NCBI GenBank assembly: GCA_003611805.1
Contig: RAYM01000011.1
Location: 216,243-280,242, forward strand
Source of the DNA: a bacterium 1xD42-87
GTDB lineage: Bacteria > Bacillota > Clostridia > Lachnospirales > Lachnospiraceae
Length of the DNA stretch: 64,000 nucleotides
Direction of reading: 5' to 3'
In this document: one piece after another, positions 1 through 9,392 of the stretch
How positions within the stretch are numbered: position 1 is the stretch's first letter
How the letters are laid out: every line of letters starts with the position of its first letter
Translations under genes and position numbers: made by a program
The notes under the pieces: model-generated
The model's database searches: none
The model's input: only the letters and a program-made list of their open reading frames with translations
What the model was told of the DNA's origin: nothing

Positions 1-2
1 GG

Positions 3-575
3 GAGCTTGGCGAGCGGGTGCTGGCACAGACGGCGCGATACGGAAACGGGCTTCTGGGGCTGTACCACATATCCGTGAAGGATCTGCAGAAGATTGAGGG
101 AATCGGCAAGGTAAAGGCGGTTCAGCTCAAGGCGATCGCTGAATTTGCCAGGAGAATGGCACGGGCAAAAGCGAAGAACGGGCTTTCTTTTCACGATCCT
201 TATTCGGTTGCGGATTACTATATGGAGCGGTTTCGCCATGAGAATGTGGAGTATATCCTGCTTTTACTTCTCGATTCGGGATACCATCTGATCGGGGAGG
301 AAATCATCTCAAAAGGTACGGTAAACGCTTCGATCCTGTCACCCAGGGAGGTGTTTGCACACGCCTTCAGAAACGGAGCGGCGGGTATTATGCTGCTGCA
401 TAACCATCCGGGTGGGAATCCTGTCCCGAGTGAGAATGACCTTCTGGTCACGGAGCGTATCAGCCGGACGGGGGCGCTTGCGGATATTCCGCTGATTGAC
501 CACATCATTCTGGGTGACAACAGTTACTTCAGCTTTAAAGAGAGTAAATTACTGACGGATACACAATCTCCGTAA
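3..575 (+). CDS. radC: RadC family JAB/MPN-domain protein, 5'-truncated by window edge
   Basis: The reading frame is open to the first bases of the window, so the N-terminus lies outside. The visible part has a helix-hairpin-helix stretch (KIEGIGKVKAVQLK) followed by the RadC/JAMM metal-binding core, with the HNHPGGN motif and a downstream acidic residue in SEND. RadC proteins were once linked to DNA repair, but the JAMM domain suggests a metalloprotease-like or DNA-associated role that is still unsettled. It sits just upstream of mreB, the usual Firmicutes position. The GTG at 18 is an internal codon, not the true start. Confidence 0.93.
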   Translation, partial: ELGERVLAQTARYGNGLLGLYHISVKDLQKIEGIGKVKAVQLKAIAEFARRMARAKAKNGLSFHDPYSVADYYMERFRHENVEYILLLLLDSGYHLIGEEIISKGTVNASILSPREVFAHAFRNGAAGIMLLHNHPGGNPVPSENDLLVTERISRTGALADIPLIDHIILGDNSYFSFKESKLLTDTQSP

Positions 576-608
576 AGATTTCAACAGAAAGAAAGGGGTA
601 TATTTACC

Positions 609-1619
609 TTGGCAAACAACGCATTTGGGATTGATCTTGGCACAAGCAATATCAAAATTTACAACCGAGCAGACGACGACGTTTTTGTGGAAAAAAACAT
701 GATCGCCATCGAGAACAAAAAGACGCTTTTCGCATACGGCGACGCGGCGTTTGAGATGTACGAGAAGGCGCCAGGCAACATAAACATTACCTATCCCTTA
801 AGCAACGGCGTGATCGCGGATATCCAGAACATGGAGACGCTGGTCAAGTATTTTTTGGGCGGCATGATGAAGAATAATGTGCGTCCTGCCGATTACTACA
901 TCGCCGTTCCCTGGGATGTGACGGAGGTGGAAAAGCGCGCCTTCAAGGATCTGATCAAGGAATCCAACGTGAAGGCGAAGAAGGTCATGGTTGTGGATAA
1001 AGCCGTGGCGGACGGTCTCGGGCTTGGCATCGACGTGAAAAATTCGCAGGGTGTTTTAGTGGTCAACGTAGGCTTTGACACAACGGAGATATCCATTCTC
1101 TCCTTGGGCGGCATCGTATTAAGCCGCCTGATCAAAGTGGGCGGCCGCAAGTTTGACGAGGCAATCAAGGCGGCGGTGCGCCGTGAGTACAGCCTGATTA
1201 TTGGCGGAAAGACAGCGGAGATCGTAAAAATGTCCCTTCTTGACCTGGAAGACCAGAGGGTGGGCGCTGTGGTCTACGGCAGGGATATCGTGACGGGGCT
1301 GCCGGTGGAGAGGGAAATTCCCACCGCGCTTGTGGACGAGTGCCTGATCGAGCATTTTAATTCGATTATTGACAACATCAAGGTGATTCTGGAACGCACG
1401 CCGCCGGAACTGGCGGCGGATATCTACCGTCACGGCATTTACCTGACGGGCGGCGCTTCCCAGGTGAGCAAGCTGGCGCAGCTTATGAGCAAAGGCACTG
1501 GTCTGCAGGTGAATGTTTCCGAGAACCCGGTGACCAGCGTGGCGCTCGGGCTTGCGAAGATCATCAAGGAAGAAAATTATAAATCGGTTGCTTATGCGAT
1601 AGAAGGAATGAGTAAATGA
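609..1619 (+). CDS. mreB: Rod shape-determining protein MreB
   Basis: Actin-like cytoskeletal ATPase that guides lateral wall synthesis under the membrane. It is 336 residues, normal for MreB, and opens with the phosphate-1 loop GIDLGTSNIKIY; a second nucleotide-binding motif GGASQVSKL is near residue 280. Translation starts at a TTG preceded by a strong purine-rich site (GAAAGGGG). The stop overlaps the mreC ATG in an ATGA, so mreB and mreC are translationally coupled. An Mbl paralogue cannot be excluded from sequence alone, but the mreCD neighbours favour MreB. Confidence 0.95.
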   Translation: MANNAFGIDLGTSNIKIYNRADDDVFVEKNMIAIENKKTLFAYGDAAFEMYEKAPGNINITYPLSNGVIADIQNMETLVKYFLGGMMKNNVRPADYYIAVPWDVTEVEKRAFKDLIKESNVKAKKVMVVDKAVADGLGLGIDVKNSQGVLVVNVGFDTTEISILSLGGIVLSRLIKVGGRKFDEAIKAAVRREYSLIIGGKTAEIVKMSLLDLEDQRVGAVVYGRDIVTGLPVEREIPTALVDECLIEHFNSIIDNIKVILERTPPELAADIYRHGIYLTGGASQVSKLAQLMSKGTGLQVNVSENPVTSVALGLAKIIKEENYKSVAYAIEGMSK

Positions 1620-2491
1620 GTCCAATCGTCAAAAGAAAAGGAGAGAAATTTACGTTACCCGGTAAATATCTCCTTTTTATTTTAACAATCCTCTGCACGG
1701 CAATGGTGCTGCTGACTTTTAACACAAAAGTGTTCAGCGGACCTCTGTCCGCCGTTGCGGGGTATATTGTGGTTCCCTTTGAGGAGGGGATCAGCGCGGT
1801 GGGAAGCTGGCTTTCCGGAAGGTCGGAGGAGCTTGTGCAGATCAGGGAGCTTCTGGCACAGAATGAGCAGCTTAGGGCGAAGGTGGATGAGCTGACGATA
1901 GAGAACACCAGGCTCCAGCAGGACCGCTATGAACTGACCAATTTGCGGGAGCTGTACAGCCTGGACGCCCAGTACGACGAGTACGAAAAGACGGGCGCGC
2001 GCATTATCGCCAGAGATCCCGGCAACTGGTTTTACTCCTTTGTGATCAATAAGGGCGCCAGCGACGGTATTGCCGTGGATATGAACGTGATGGCAGGGAG
2101 CGGTCTTGTGGGGCGCGTGGTGGACGTCGGTCCCAACTGGGCGAAAGTGAAGTCCATCATCGCAGACGATTCCAACGTGAGCGCCATGGTGCTCGCCAGC
2201 GCTGACCGCATGGTCGTCTCCGGGAACCTGAAGCTTTACGCATCGGGTGTTATTGAATTCGGGCAGCTCGTTGACAGCGACGATGTGGTGGTGGAGGGAG
2301 ATAAGGTAGTTACCTCCGATATCAGCGATAAGTATCTGCCGGGCATTCTGATCGGATACATCAACACGATTAACAGGGATGCTAACAATCTGACCAAATC
2401 CGGATACATAACCCCGGCGGTGGATTTTGAGCATCTGGAGGAGGTTCTGGTGATCCGGCAGCTGAAACAGAACGTTCAGACGGAGGATTAA
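1616..2491 (+). CDS. mreC: Rod shape-determining protein MreC
   Basis: Single-pass membrane protein of the elongasome that links MreB and MreD to PBP2 outside the membrane. At 291 residues it is of normal length. It has one membrane segment near residues 17-38, a coiled coil near 70-110 rich in Leu/Glu/Gln, then the beta-rich MreC extracellular domain (including VINKGASDGIAVDMNVM). It starts inside the mreB stop codon and ends one base before mreD, so it belongs to a tight operon. Confidence 0.95.
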   Translation: MSPIVKRKGEKFTLPGKYLLFILTILCTAMVLLTFNTKVFSGPLSAVAGYIVVPFEEGISAVGSWLSGRSEELVQIRELLAQNEQLRAKVDELTIENTRLQQDRYELTNLRELYSLDAQYDEYEKTGARIIARDPGNWFYSFVINKGASDGIAVDMNVMAGSGLVGRVVDVGPNWAKVKSIIADDSNVSAMVLASADRMVVSGNLKLYASGVIEFGQLVDSDDVVVEGDKVVTSDISDKYLPGILIGYINTINRDANNLTKSGYITPAVDFEHLEEVLVIRQLKQNVQTED

Positions 2492-2492
2492 C

Positions 2493-3011
2493 GTGAAACG
2501 TGGCATCATTACCGCATTAATGATTTTTATATGTTTTTTGTTGCAATGTACGGTTTTCCGAGCGCTGGCTTTCGGGGGGATTGTTCCCAATCTGCTCATT
2601 GTGCTGACGGCTTCCTTCGGCTTTATGCGGGGGGAAAAGACGGGGCTTCTGATCGGTTTTTTCTGCGGTCTGCTGGTGGATATTTTCTTTGCCAGTGTGA
2701 TTGGTTTTTATGCGCTCCTGTACATGTATATCGGTTATATGAACGGCAAGTTTGCACAGATTTTTTATCCGCAGGACATCAAACTGCCGGTGGCTCTTAT
2801 CCTGTGCAGCGATTTTCTCTACGGGATCGGCTGCTATGTAATCCTTTTTCTTCTGCGGGCACGTTTTGAATTTACATACTACCTGCTGCACATTATTTTG
2901 CCGGAAATTGTCTACACCATTGCGGTTACTTTGCTTTTATATCCGCTCATTCTCTGGATTAACACGGGGCTTGAGCGAAGCGAACTGAGGAGCGGAAAGA
3001 AGTTTGTTTGA
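2493..3011 (+). CDS. mreD: Rod shape-determining protein MreD
   Basis: Small integral membrane protein (172 residues, about five hydrophobic segments) of the elongasome. It starts with GTG one base after mreC and overlaps the PBP2 start by 8 bases. The hydrophobic pattern, the FGGIVPNLLIVLTASFG opening and position between mreC and the elongasome PBP2 identify it; MreD sequences are otherwise poorly conserved. Confidence 0.92.
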   Translation: MKRGIITALMIFICFLLQCTVFRALAFGGIVPNLLIVLTASFGFMRGEKTGLLIGFFCGLLVDIFFASVIGFYALLYMYIGYMNGKFAQIFYPQDIKLPVALILCSDFLYGIGCYVILFLLRARFEFTYYLLHIILPEIVYTIAVTLLLYPLILWINTGLERSELRSGKKFV

Positions 3012-5880
3012 GGAACTTTTAGAGCATTTTAAAGAAAACTTTATGAATATGGTCACTTCACGGCTTCTTGTGCTGATGCTTGTGATCGCCGGCATGGGCG
3101 GATATCTGATTTACTGGATTTTCCAGCTCCAGATTGTAAACGGAGAACAGTATTACAATGACTTTCAGTTAAAGATTCGGAAGGAGAGGACGCTTCCCGC
3201 CACCAGAGGCAATATTCTGGACAGGGACGGGAATCTGCTTGCCTACAATGAGCTGGCGTACTCCGTCACCATCGAGGACGTGTACGAGTCGGGAAGGGGC
3301 AAAAATGCGAAGCTGAACGATACCATCCGCAGGCTGATTGCCATGATTGAGGAAAACGGCGACCATGTGATCAGCGATTTCCATATCGAGGTCAACAAGA
3401 GCGGACAGTATGTATACAACGTGGAGGGCACGCAGCTCCTGCGGTTTCTGGCGGACGTTTACGGTTACGCCTCCATTGATGACCTGAAAGAGAGGGAGAA
3501 AGCTGCCGCGCCGGAGGATCTGGTCAAGTATCTGTGCGGGACGAGCCGTTACGGGATCGGTGACTATACGGACGATGAGGATTCGGACAGCTTTGTGGAG
3601 GGGCTTGGCTTTTCCAAAGAGGAAGTTTTAAAAGTCATCACCATCCGCTATGCCATGAGCGCCAACAGCTACCAGAGGTATATTGCAACCACGGTGGCGG
3701 AAAATGTCTCTCAGGAGACGGTGGCGGTCATTATGGAGAATGCGGATACGCTGGACGGCGTATCCATCGCTGAGGGAACGATCCGCAAATATAATGAGAG
3801 CGTCTATTATGCGCAGGTAATCGGCTATACGGGCCGGGTGGCACAGGAGGAACTGCAGGAGCTGCAGGCGCAGGATCCGTCCTACGATTTGAACGACACT
3901 GTGGGTAAATCCGGGATTGAAGCTTCCATGGAGATGGAGCTGCAGGGCAAAAAAGGCTCAGAGACCGTGTATGTAGACAATATGGGCAAAGTGGTGGAGA
4001 CAAGCGACCGGGTGGAGCCGGCAGCGGGCAACGACATCGTGCTGACGATGGATACCGGGCTGCAGAAAGCGTGTTACCATATTCTGGAATCCAAACTTGC
4101 CGCCATTCTGTTAAATAAGATAGAAAATATCAAGGAATATACGCCCCCGGAAGGCGGCAGCGGCGGGAATATTCCCATTCCCATCTACGATGTGTACTAT
4201 GCCTGCATCAACAACAATGTGATTGACACCACCCACTTCACGACGGAGTACGCAGGGGAGACGGAAAAGGCTGTGCAGGAGGCATATCTGGATAAAAAGG
4301 CGCGGGTTTTCGCCACTTTACAGGATGAGCTGACGGAGAGCTGCACGCCCTACGAGGCGCTTACGGAGGAGTATCAGGTATACGAGAGCTATGTGGCGGC
4401 GGCGCTGTATGACAGGGATATCCTGATGGAGGATGTGGTGGATAAAAACGACGCCACTTACATCGCATGGACAAAGGATGAGGTCATCAGTTTAAACGAG
4501 TATCTGAATTATGCCATCGCGCAGAACTGGATCAATGTCTCCAAGCTGGATATTGACTCGCGGTATTCCGATTCCGTGGAGATTTACAATAAGATTCTGG
4601 AATACATTTTCGATGTGCTGGACAGCGATCTGGACTTTGACAAAAGAATTTACCGCTACATGATTTTGAACGATGAGATTTCCGGACGGCAGATCTGCGA
4701 GCTCCTGATGGAGCAGTATGTGGTGGAACCCACAGAGGAGGAAATCGCGCAGTTTGAAGCCGGAGCTATCACGCCTTATGCTTTCATGCGAAACCGTATC
4801 GAACAGCTCGACCTTACGCCGGCGCAGCTTGCGCTTGACCCCTATTCAGGCTCCATTGTGGTCACGGATGTAAATACGGGGGATGTGCTGGCAATTTCCT
4901 CCTATCCGAGCTATGACAATAATCGGATGGCAAACGGCGTGGACGCGGATTATTTCGCAAGTCTGAGGAACGACCTGTCCAGCCCGATGTTAAACTATGC
5001 GACACAGCAGAGGACGGCGCCGGGTTCCACGTTTAAGCCTGTTTCCGCTACAGCGGGGCTTTTGGAAGGCGTAATCAGTCTTTCGGATATCATCACATGT
5101 GCCGGTATTTTTGATAAAATATCCCCGCCAGCCCGATGCCATATTTATCCCGGTGCGCACGGCTCCTTAAATGTAACTGGAGGCATCCGCTATTCCTGCA
5201 ACGCCTATTTCTATGAGGTTGGATACCGTCTGGGTACAGTCGGAGATACTTACAATGACAGCGTCGGCTTGAATAAGCTGGCAAAATATGCGGATATGTA
5301 CGGTCTTTCAGAAACCTCCGGCATTGAGATTGAGGAGTATGCGCCGGGCGTATCCGATCTGGACGCGGTCCGTTCCGCTATCGGCCACGGTACCAACAAC
5401 TATACCACGGCAGGGCTTGCGCGATACGTTACAACCGTTGCAAACAGCGGGACATGTTATAATTTAACTCTGGTGGACAGGGTGGAGGACCAGAACGGCG
5501 GCCTGATCCGGGAAAATGAGGCTGCAGTCAGAAACCGGATCGATATGGATCCGGCGTACTGGGACGCGATTCATACAGGGATGCGCGGGGTGGTGGAGAA
5601 CAAAAGGTATTTCTCCGATCTGGATGTGAATGTGGCAGGAAAGACAGGTACGGCGCAGGAGAACAGAAACCGCCCGAACCATGCGCTTTTTATCAGCTAT
5701 GCGCCCTATGAGGCGCCGGAAATATCGGTGACGGTGCGTGTGGCGAACGGTTATACGTCTGATTATGCGGCGCAGATCGCCAAGGACGTATATGAGTACC
5801 ATTATGGGTTGAAAGAGGAGGAGGAAATCATTACCGGTACGGCAGGCGAGCTTGCCGGCGGCGAAATAAATGCCGACTGA
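3004..5880 (+). CDS. mrdA: Penicillin-binding protein 2 (elongasome transpeptidase), long form
   Basis: Class B PBP that cross-links peptidoglycan during elongation together with RodA. Its single N-terminal membrane anchor is near residues 18-40, followed by the PBP dimerisation domain (TRGNILDRDG) and the transpeptidase domain with STFK (Ser675), SCN (Ser731) and KTGTA (Lys880). At 958 residues it is roughly 250-300 longer than classical PBP2; the excess is an acidic insertion at about residues 372-609 inside the transpeptidase domain. It starts with TTG and overlaps mreD by 8 bases. Such long PBP2 forms occur in Clostridia; the insert has no function I can name. Confidence 0.95.
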   Translation: MFEELLEHFKENFMNMVTSRLLVLMLVIAGMGGYLIYWIFQLQIVNGEQYYNDFQLKIRKERTLPATRGNILDRDGNLLAYNELAYSVTIEDVYESGRGKNAKLNDTIRRLIAMIEENGDHVISDFHIEVNKSGQYVYNVEGTQLLRFLADVYGYASIDDLKEREKAAAPEDLVKYLCGTSRYGIGDYTDDEDSDSFVEGLGFSKEEVLKVITIRYAMSANSYQRYIATTVAENVSQETVAVIMENADTLDGVSIAEGTIRKYNESVYYAQVIGYTGRVAQEELQELQAQDPSYDLNDTVGKSGIEASMEMELQGKKGSETVYVDNMGKVVETSDRVEPAAGNDIVLTMDTGLQKACYHILESKLAAILLNKIENIKEYTPPEGGSGGNIPIPIYDVYYACINNNVIDTTHFTTEYAGETEKAVQEAYLDKKARVFATLQDELTESCTPYEALTEEYQVYESYVAAALYDRDILMEDVVDKNDATYIAWTKDEVISLNEYLNYAIAQNWINVSKLDIDSRYSDSVEIYNKILEYIFDVLDSDLDFDKRIYRYMILNDEISGRQICELLMEQYVVEPTEEEIAQFEAGAITPYAFMRNRIEQLDLTPAQLALDPYSGSIVVTDVNTGDVLAISSYPSYDNNRMANGVDADYFASLRNDLSSPMLNYATQQRTAPGSTFKPVSATAGLLEGVISLSDIITCAGIFDKISPPARCHIYPGAHGSLNVTGGIRYSCNAYFYEVGYRLGTVGDTYNDSVGLNKLAKYADMYGLSETSGIEIEEYAPGVSDLDAVRSAIGHGTNNYTTAGLARYVTTVANSGTCYNLTLVDRVEDQNGGLIRENEAAVRNRIDMDPAYWDAIHTGMRGVVENKRYFSDLDVNVAGKTGTAQENRNRPNHALFISYAPYEAPEISVTVRVANGYTSDYAAQIAKDVYEYHYGLKEEEEIITGTAGELAGGEINAD

Positions 5881-5911
5881 TGACCGGCAATGTGAGGATA
5901 GAGGTGTGAAT

Positions 5912-6592
5912 ATGAAAAATGCAGTGATTATCAAGAGTTTTCCAAACGGGCTTTCCATCTTTCTGGACAGTGAGCTTCCTTTTTCGCAGCTCCTGGAGGA
6001 AATTGCGGTGAAATTCAGCGAGTCCGCCAACTTTTTTAAGGATGCCAGCATGGTGCTCTCCTTTGAGGGCAGGGTGCTTTCCGATCAGGAGGAGCGGCAG
6101 ATTGTGGACATCATATCGGCAAATTCCCGGCTGAAGATTGTCTGTATTATGGGGAAAGACGAGGAGACAGAACGGAACTTCGTCAAGGCGCTGCAGCAGC
6201 TTTCCTTCCATCAGGAAGTGATGGAGAACGCAGGACAGTTCTATAAGGGAACCTTAAAAGACGGACAGATTCTGGAGACGGAGAACAGCATCATTGTGCT
6301 GGGGGACGTCTATCCGGGCGCATGCATCATATCCAGCAAGGATATCGTGGTGCTGGGCGGGCTCTACGGGCAGGCGTACGCCGGCGGTAACGGTGAGGAA
6401 GGGCATTTTGTCGTGGCGCTTGAAATGTCGCCGGAGAAGTTAAAGATCGGCGATTTCAAATATAAAACATCAGAGAAACAGAGCAAATGGTCGATCAAAC
6501 CGAAGATCCAGCCGAAAATTGCTTTTGTGAACGACGCCAGAGTAAAGATTGAGCCAATTACCAAAGAATTACTGAATGATCTGCCGTTCTAA
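5912..6592 (+). CDS. minC: Septum site-determining protein MinC
   Basis: FtsZ-polymerisation inhibitor that blocks division away from mid-cell, acting with MinD. I chose the ATG at 5912 (MKNAVIIKSF) because it has a purine-rich site (GGATAGAGG) and matches the usual MinC start; an upstream in-frame ATG at 5870 would overlap the PBP2 gene. The C-terminal beta-helix domain is visible around residues 110-190 (DVYPGACIISSKDIVVLGGLYG), including the GxAxAG-like turn. 226 residues is a normal length. Confidence 0.93.
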   Translation: MKNAVIIKSFPNGLSIFLDSELPFSQLLEEIAVKFSESANFFKDASMVLSFEGRVLSDQEERQIVDIISANSRLKIVCIMGKDEETERNFVKALQQLSFHQEVMENAGQFYKGTLKDGQILETENSIIVLGDVYPGACIISSKDIVVLGGLYGQAYAGGNGEEGHFVVALEMSPEKLKIGDFKYKTSEKQSKWSIKPKIQPKIAFVNDARVKIEPITKELLNDLPF

Positions 6593-6594
6593 AC

Positions 6595-6644
6595 GTAGTA
6601 AATGCCTGCGGCATTGACTACTCGAGATTTGCTTCGCAAACTCG
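6595..6644. repeat. Pair of short triloop hairpins between minC and minD
   Basis: Two inverted repeats lie back to back. The first is a 12-bp stem with one mismatch around the core AATGCC-TGC-GGCATT (6595-6621). The second has CGAG and TTTGC arms around a TTC loop (6623-6644). Neither is followed by a T-run, so they do not look like ordinary terminators. Similar triloop hairpins follow minE. Confidence 0.6.
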
Positions 6645-6693
6645 GGCGGAGAGGTTCAGGGGACGATAACAATTCATCAATGGAGGACTTGCT

Positions 6694-7485
6694 ATGAGTG
6701 AAGTGATTGTCGTCACGTCAGGGAAAGGCGGGGTGGGAAAGACCACCACCTCTGCAAACGTCGGAACAGGTCTTGCTGCCATGGGAAAAAAAGTGATCCT
6801 CATCGACACGGACATCGGTCTCAGAAACCTCGATGTTGTGATGGGGCTTGAGAACAGGATCGTCTATAATCTGGTGGATGTGGTGGAGGGAAACTGCCGC
6901 ATCAAGCAGGCGATTATACGGGACAAGCGTTACCCGACACTGTTTCTCTTACCGTCGGCACAGACGAAGGATAAAAGCGCAGTCAATCCCTCTCAGATGG
7001 TGCGCATGATCAGCCATCTGCGGGATCAGTTTGACTATATTATTCTGGACTGCCCGGCAGGGATTGAACAGGGGTTCCAGAATGCCATCGCGGGCGCGGA
7101 CAGGGCGCTTGTGGTGACAACCCCGGAAGTTTCCGCGATCCGGGATGCGGATCGGATCATCGGGCTTCTGGAAGCAAACGAAATACACAGAATGGATCTG
7201 ATTATCAACCGAATCAGACAGGATATGATAAAAAGGGGCGATATGATGTCCTCGGAGGATGTGGTGGATATCTTATCGCTGCCTCTGATCGGAAGGGTGC
7301 CGGATGATGAGAATGTGGTAATAGCCACAAATCAGGGCGAGCCGCTTGTGGGAAGCAATACGCTTGCGGGGAAGGCATACCAGAATATCTGTTATCGGAT
7401 CATAGGCGAGGAAGTCCCTTTCATGGATTTTGACAAGGGCGTCTCGTTCTGGACGAGGGTAACGGGTATTTTCCATAAAGGTTAG
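6694..7485 (+). CDS. minD: Septum site-determining protein MinD
   Basis: Membrane-associated ATPase of the Min system that recruits MinC and is stimulated by MinE. It shows the deviant Walker A motif GKGGVGKTT at residues 10-18, the DTDIGLRNLD switch region, and DCPAGIEQGF. The C-terminus ends in a short basic/hydrophobic tail (FWTRVTGIFHKG) consistent with the membrane-targeting helix. Its 263 residues match the family. A GGAGG site precedes the ATG. Confidence 0.97.
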   Translation: MSEVIVVTSGKGGVGKTTTSANVGTGLAAMGKKVILIDTDIGLRNLDVVMGLENRIVYNLVDVVEGNCRIKQAIIRDKRYPTLFLLPSAQTKDKSAVNPSQMVRMISHLRDQFDYIILDCPAGIEQGFQNAIAGADRALVVTTPEVSAIRDADRIIGLLEANEIHRMDLIINRIRQDMIKRGDMMSSEDVVDILSLPLIGRVPDDENVVIATNQGEPLVGSNTLAGKAYQNICYRIIGEEVPFMDFDKGVSFWTRVTGIFHKG

Positions 7486-7496
7486 GGGGGATTGTT

Positions 7497-7760
7497 GTGT
7501 TTAAAAGTTTGTTAAAGCGGAAAAGCTCGAGACAAATAGCCAAGGATCGGCTTAAGATACTGCTTATCTCCGACAGGGTCAACTGCTCGCAGGAGATGAT
7601 GGAGATGATCAAGAACGATATCGCAAAGGTGATATCCAAGTACATGAAGATAGACGCCGAGAGCATGGAGATACAGATTACCCAGACAAGCGGCAAGGGT
7701 CATGGCATCAAAAATCCCACACTCTACGCGAACATACCGATTTTAGACCTAAAACAATAG
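7497..7760 (+). CDS. minE: Cell division topological specificity factor MinE
   Basis: Activates the MinD ATPase and drives pole-to-pole oscillation. It is 87 residues with the N-terminal membrane/MinD-binding stretch (MFKSLLKRKSSRQIAKDRLKI) and the beta-rich dimerisation part. It begins with GTG, 11 bases after the minD stop, behind a run of six Gs that serves as ribosome-binding site. The presence of MinE means this organism uses the oscillating Min system rather than only DivIVA/MinJ. Confidence 0.94.
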   Translation: MFKSLLKRKSSRQIAKDRLKILLISDRVNCSQEMMEMIKNDIAKVISKYMKIDAESMEIQITQTSGKGHGIKNPTLYANIPILDLKQ

Positions 7761-7772
7761 CAAATTCGAGCC

Positions 7773-7858
7773 GATTGAGCAAAGCTCAATCACGAGATCT
7801 GCCTACGGCAGCCTCGGTGGAAAACTGAGGATAATTATATGGTTTGCCTGTGGCAAAC
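7773..7858. repeat. Cluster of short hairpins between minE and rodA
   Basis: Three perfect short inverted repeats with three-base loops sit in the 118-bp gap: GATTGAGC-AAA-GCTCAATC (7773-7791), CTGCC-TAC-GGCAG (7799-7811) and GTTTGCC-TGT-GGCAAAC (7842-7858). A fourth weaker one (CCTCGGT...ACTGAGG) lies between. None has a following T-run. The architecture is like the pair between minC and minD. Confidence 0.6.
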
Positions 7859-7878
7859 TCGGCAAAAGAGGAAAAGGA

Positions 7879-9000
7879 ATGCTGAAACATTACCACATCA
7901 GGGACTACGATTTTAAATTGATTATTTTGGTGGTGGCGCTCACGGCGGTGGGTGTTCTTGCCATCGGCAGCGCGAAGGAATCCCTGCAGTCCAGACAGAT
8001 TGCCGGGGCTGTATTCGGGTTCTTCCTGATGCTTGTTCTGTCCCTGTTTGACTATTCGGTAATTCTTAAGTTTTACTGGATTATGTATGTGGTGAATCTC
8101 GTTCTGCTATGGCTGGTGCGGGTTGCCGGTGTGGAGGTGGCGGGCGCCCAGCGGTGGCTGAATCTCTTCGGTATCCAGTTCCAGCCGTCAGAGACCGCTA
8201 AGATTCTGTTGATTTTGTTCTTTGCACAGTTTATCATGAAACATAAAGAGGAGATGGGAACGCTTAAGATTGTCGGAAGCTGCGTGCTATTGTTTGTGCC
8301 GTCGATCTATCTGATTCTCAAGCAGCCGGATCTTTCCACGAGTATCATGGTAGTGATCCTGTTCTGCGTGGTGATGTTTGTGGGCGGCGTAAGCTGGAAA
8401 TACGTGATATTGGCGATTTCCATCGCGGTGCCGGCGTTTATTATCGCGCTGACGCTGATTTTGCAGCCGGAGCAGGAGATCATCAACGATTTCCAGCAGA
8501 GGCGTATTCTTGCATGGCTTTATCCGGAGGAATATTCCGATACGGAGGCATACCAGCAGACCAATTCCATGATGGCGATCGGCTCCGGGATGCTCTATGG
8601 CAAGGGGTACAATACCAATGAAATCAGTTCCGTAAAAAACGGCAACTTTATCGCTGAGGTGGAAACGGACTTTATTTATGCGGTAATCGGCGAAGAATTT
8701 GGTTTTGTCGGCGGCTGTGTGGTAATTGTGTTATTGATTTTCATCTCATTTGAATGTATTATAGTATCTAGGAAGGCAAAAGACCTGGCGGGTACCATTA
8801 TCGCAGCGGGGGTTGCGGCGCTGGTCGGCTTTCAGGGGATGCTTAACATTGCGGTTGCCACCGGCGCAAGCCCGAATACGGGGATTCCGCTTCCGTTTGT
8901 CAGTTATGGGCTGACTTCGGTCGTCAGTCTTTATATCGGAATCGGGTTCGTGCTGAACATACGGCTGCAATGCAAAAATGACAGGGGTGTTGGCAAATGA
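7879..9000 (+). CDS. rodA: RodA-type SEDS peptidoglycan glycosyltransferase
   Basis: Polytopic SEDS protein (373 residues, about ten membrane helices) that polymerises lipid II and partners with PBP2. Conserved SEDS landmarks are present: RWLNLFGIQFQPSETAK and the C-terminal ANTG/SYG region (GIPLPFVSYGLTS). I call it RodA rather than FtsW because it lies with mreBCD, PBP2 and min genes. It overlaps mgsA by 4 bases (ATGA). Confidence 0.9.
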   Translation: MLKHYHIRDYDFKLIILVVALTAVGVLAIGSAKESLQSRQIAGAVFGFFLMLVLSLFDYSVILKFYWIMYVVNLVLLWLVRVAGVEVAGAQRWLNLFGIQFQPSETAKILLILFFAQFIMKHKEEMGTLKIVGSCVLLFVPSIYLILKQPDLSTSIMVVILFCVVMFVGGVSWKYVILAISIAVPAFIIALTLILQPEQEIINDFQQRRILAWLYPEEYSDTEAYQQTNSMMAIGSGMLYGKGYNTNEISSVKNGNFIAEVETDFIYAVIGEEFGFVGGCVVIVLLIFISFECIIVSRKAKDLAGTIIAAGVAALVGFQGMLNIAVATGASPNTGIPLPFVSYGLTSVVSLYIGIGFVLNIRLQCKNDRGVGK

Positions 9001-9392
9001 ATATTGCGTTGATCGCACATGATGCAAAGAAAAAACTGATGCAGAATTTCTGCATCGCTTACCGGGGGATTTTGAGCAAAAATGAACTTTATGCGACAGG
9101 GACGACGGGCAGGCTGATTGAGGAAGTGACGAATCTGACCATCCACAAGTATTTGGCAGGACATCTGGGCGGGGCACAGCAGATCGGTGCGCAGATTGAG
9201 CACAACCAGATCGATCTCGTGATTTTCCTGCGCGATCCGCTCTATCCGAAGTCACATGAGCCGGACGTCAACAATGTAGTTATGCTCTGTGACAGGCACA
9301 ATATTCCGTTGGCGACGAATCTGGCGTCCGCGGAGCTTTTGATTAAATCACTTGATAGAGGAGACATGGAGTGGCGTGAGATGTACAAGTGA
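8997..9392 (+). CDS. mgsA: Methylglyoxal synthase
   Basis: Converts dihydroxyacetone phosphate to methylglyoxal, a glycolytic overflow bypass. It is 131 residues, typical length, with the MGS-like fold motifs TGTTGRLIEE, GGAQQIGAQI and FLRDPLYPK, then HEPDV. It starts in the stop codon of rodA. The mgsA next to rodA arrangement is common in Clostridia and has no clear functional reason. Confidence 0.95.
   Translation: MNIALIAHDAKKKLMQNFCIAYRGILSKNELYATGTTGRLIEEVTNLTIHKYLAGHLGGAQQIGAQIEHNQIDLVIFLRDPLYPKSHEPDVNNVVMLCDRHNIPLATNLASAELLIKSLDRGDMEWREMYK

Noticed and set aside
1682..2599. 305-codon minus-strand open frame opposite mreC
   Set aside because: Shadow of mreC; His-rich nonsense-like translation without domain.
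6595..6644. minC-minD hairpins as intrinsic terminators
   Set aside because: No T-run follows either hairpin, and minD would then lack an obvious promoter.
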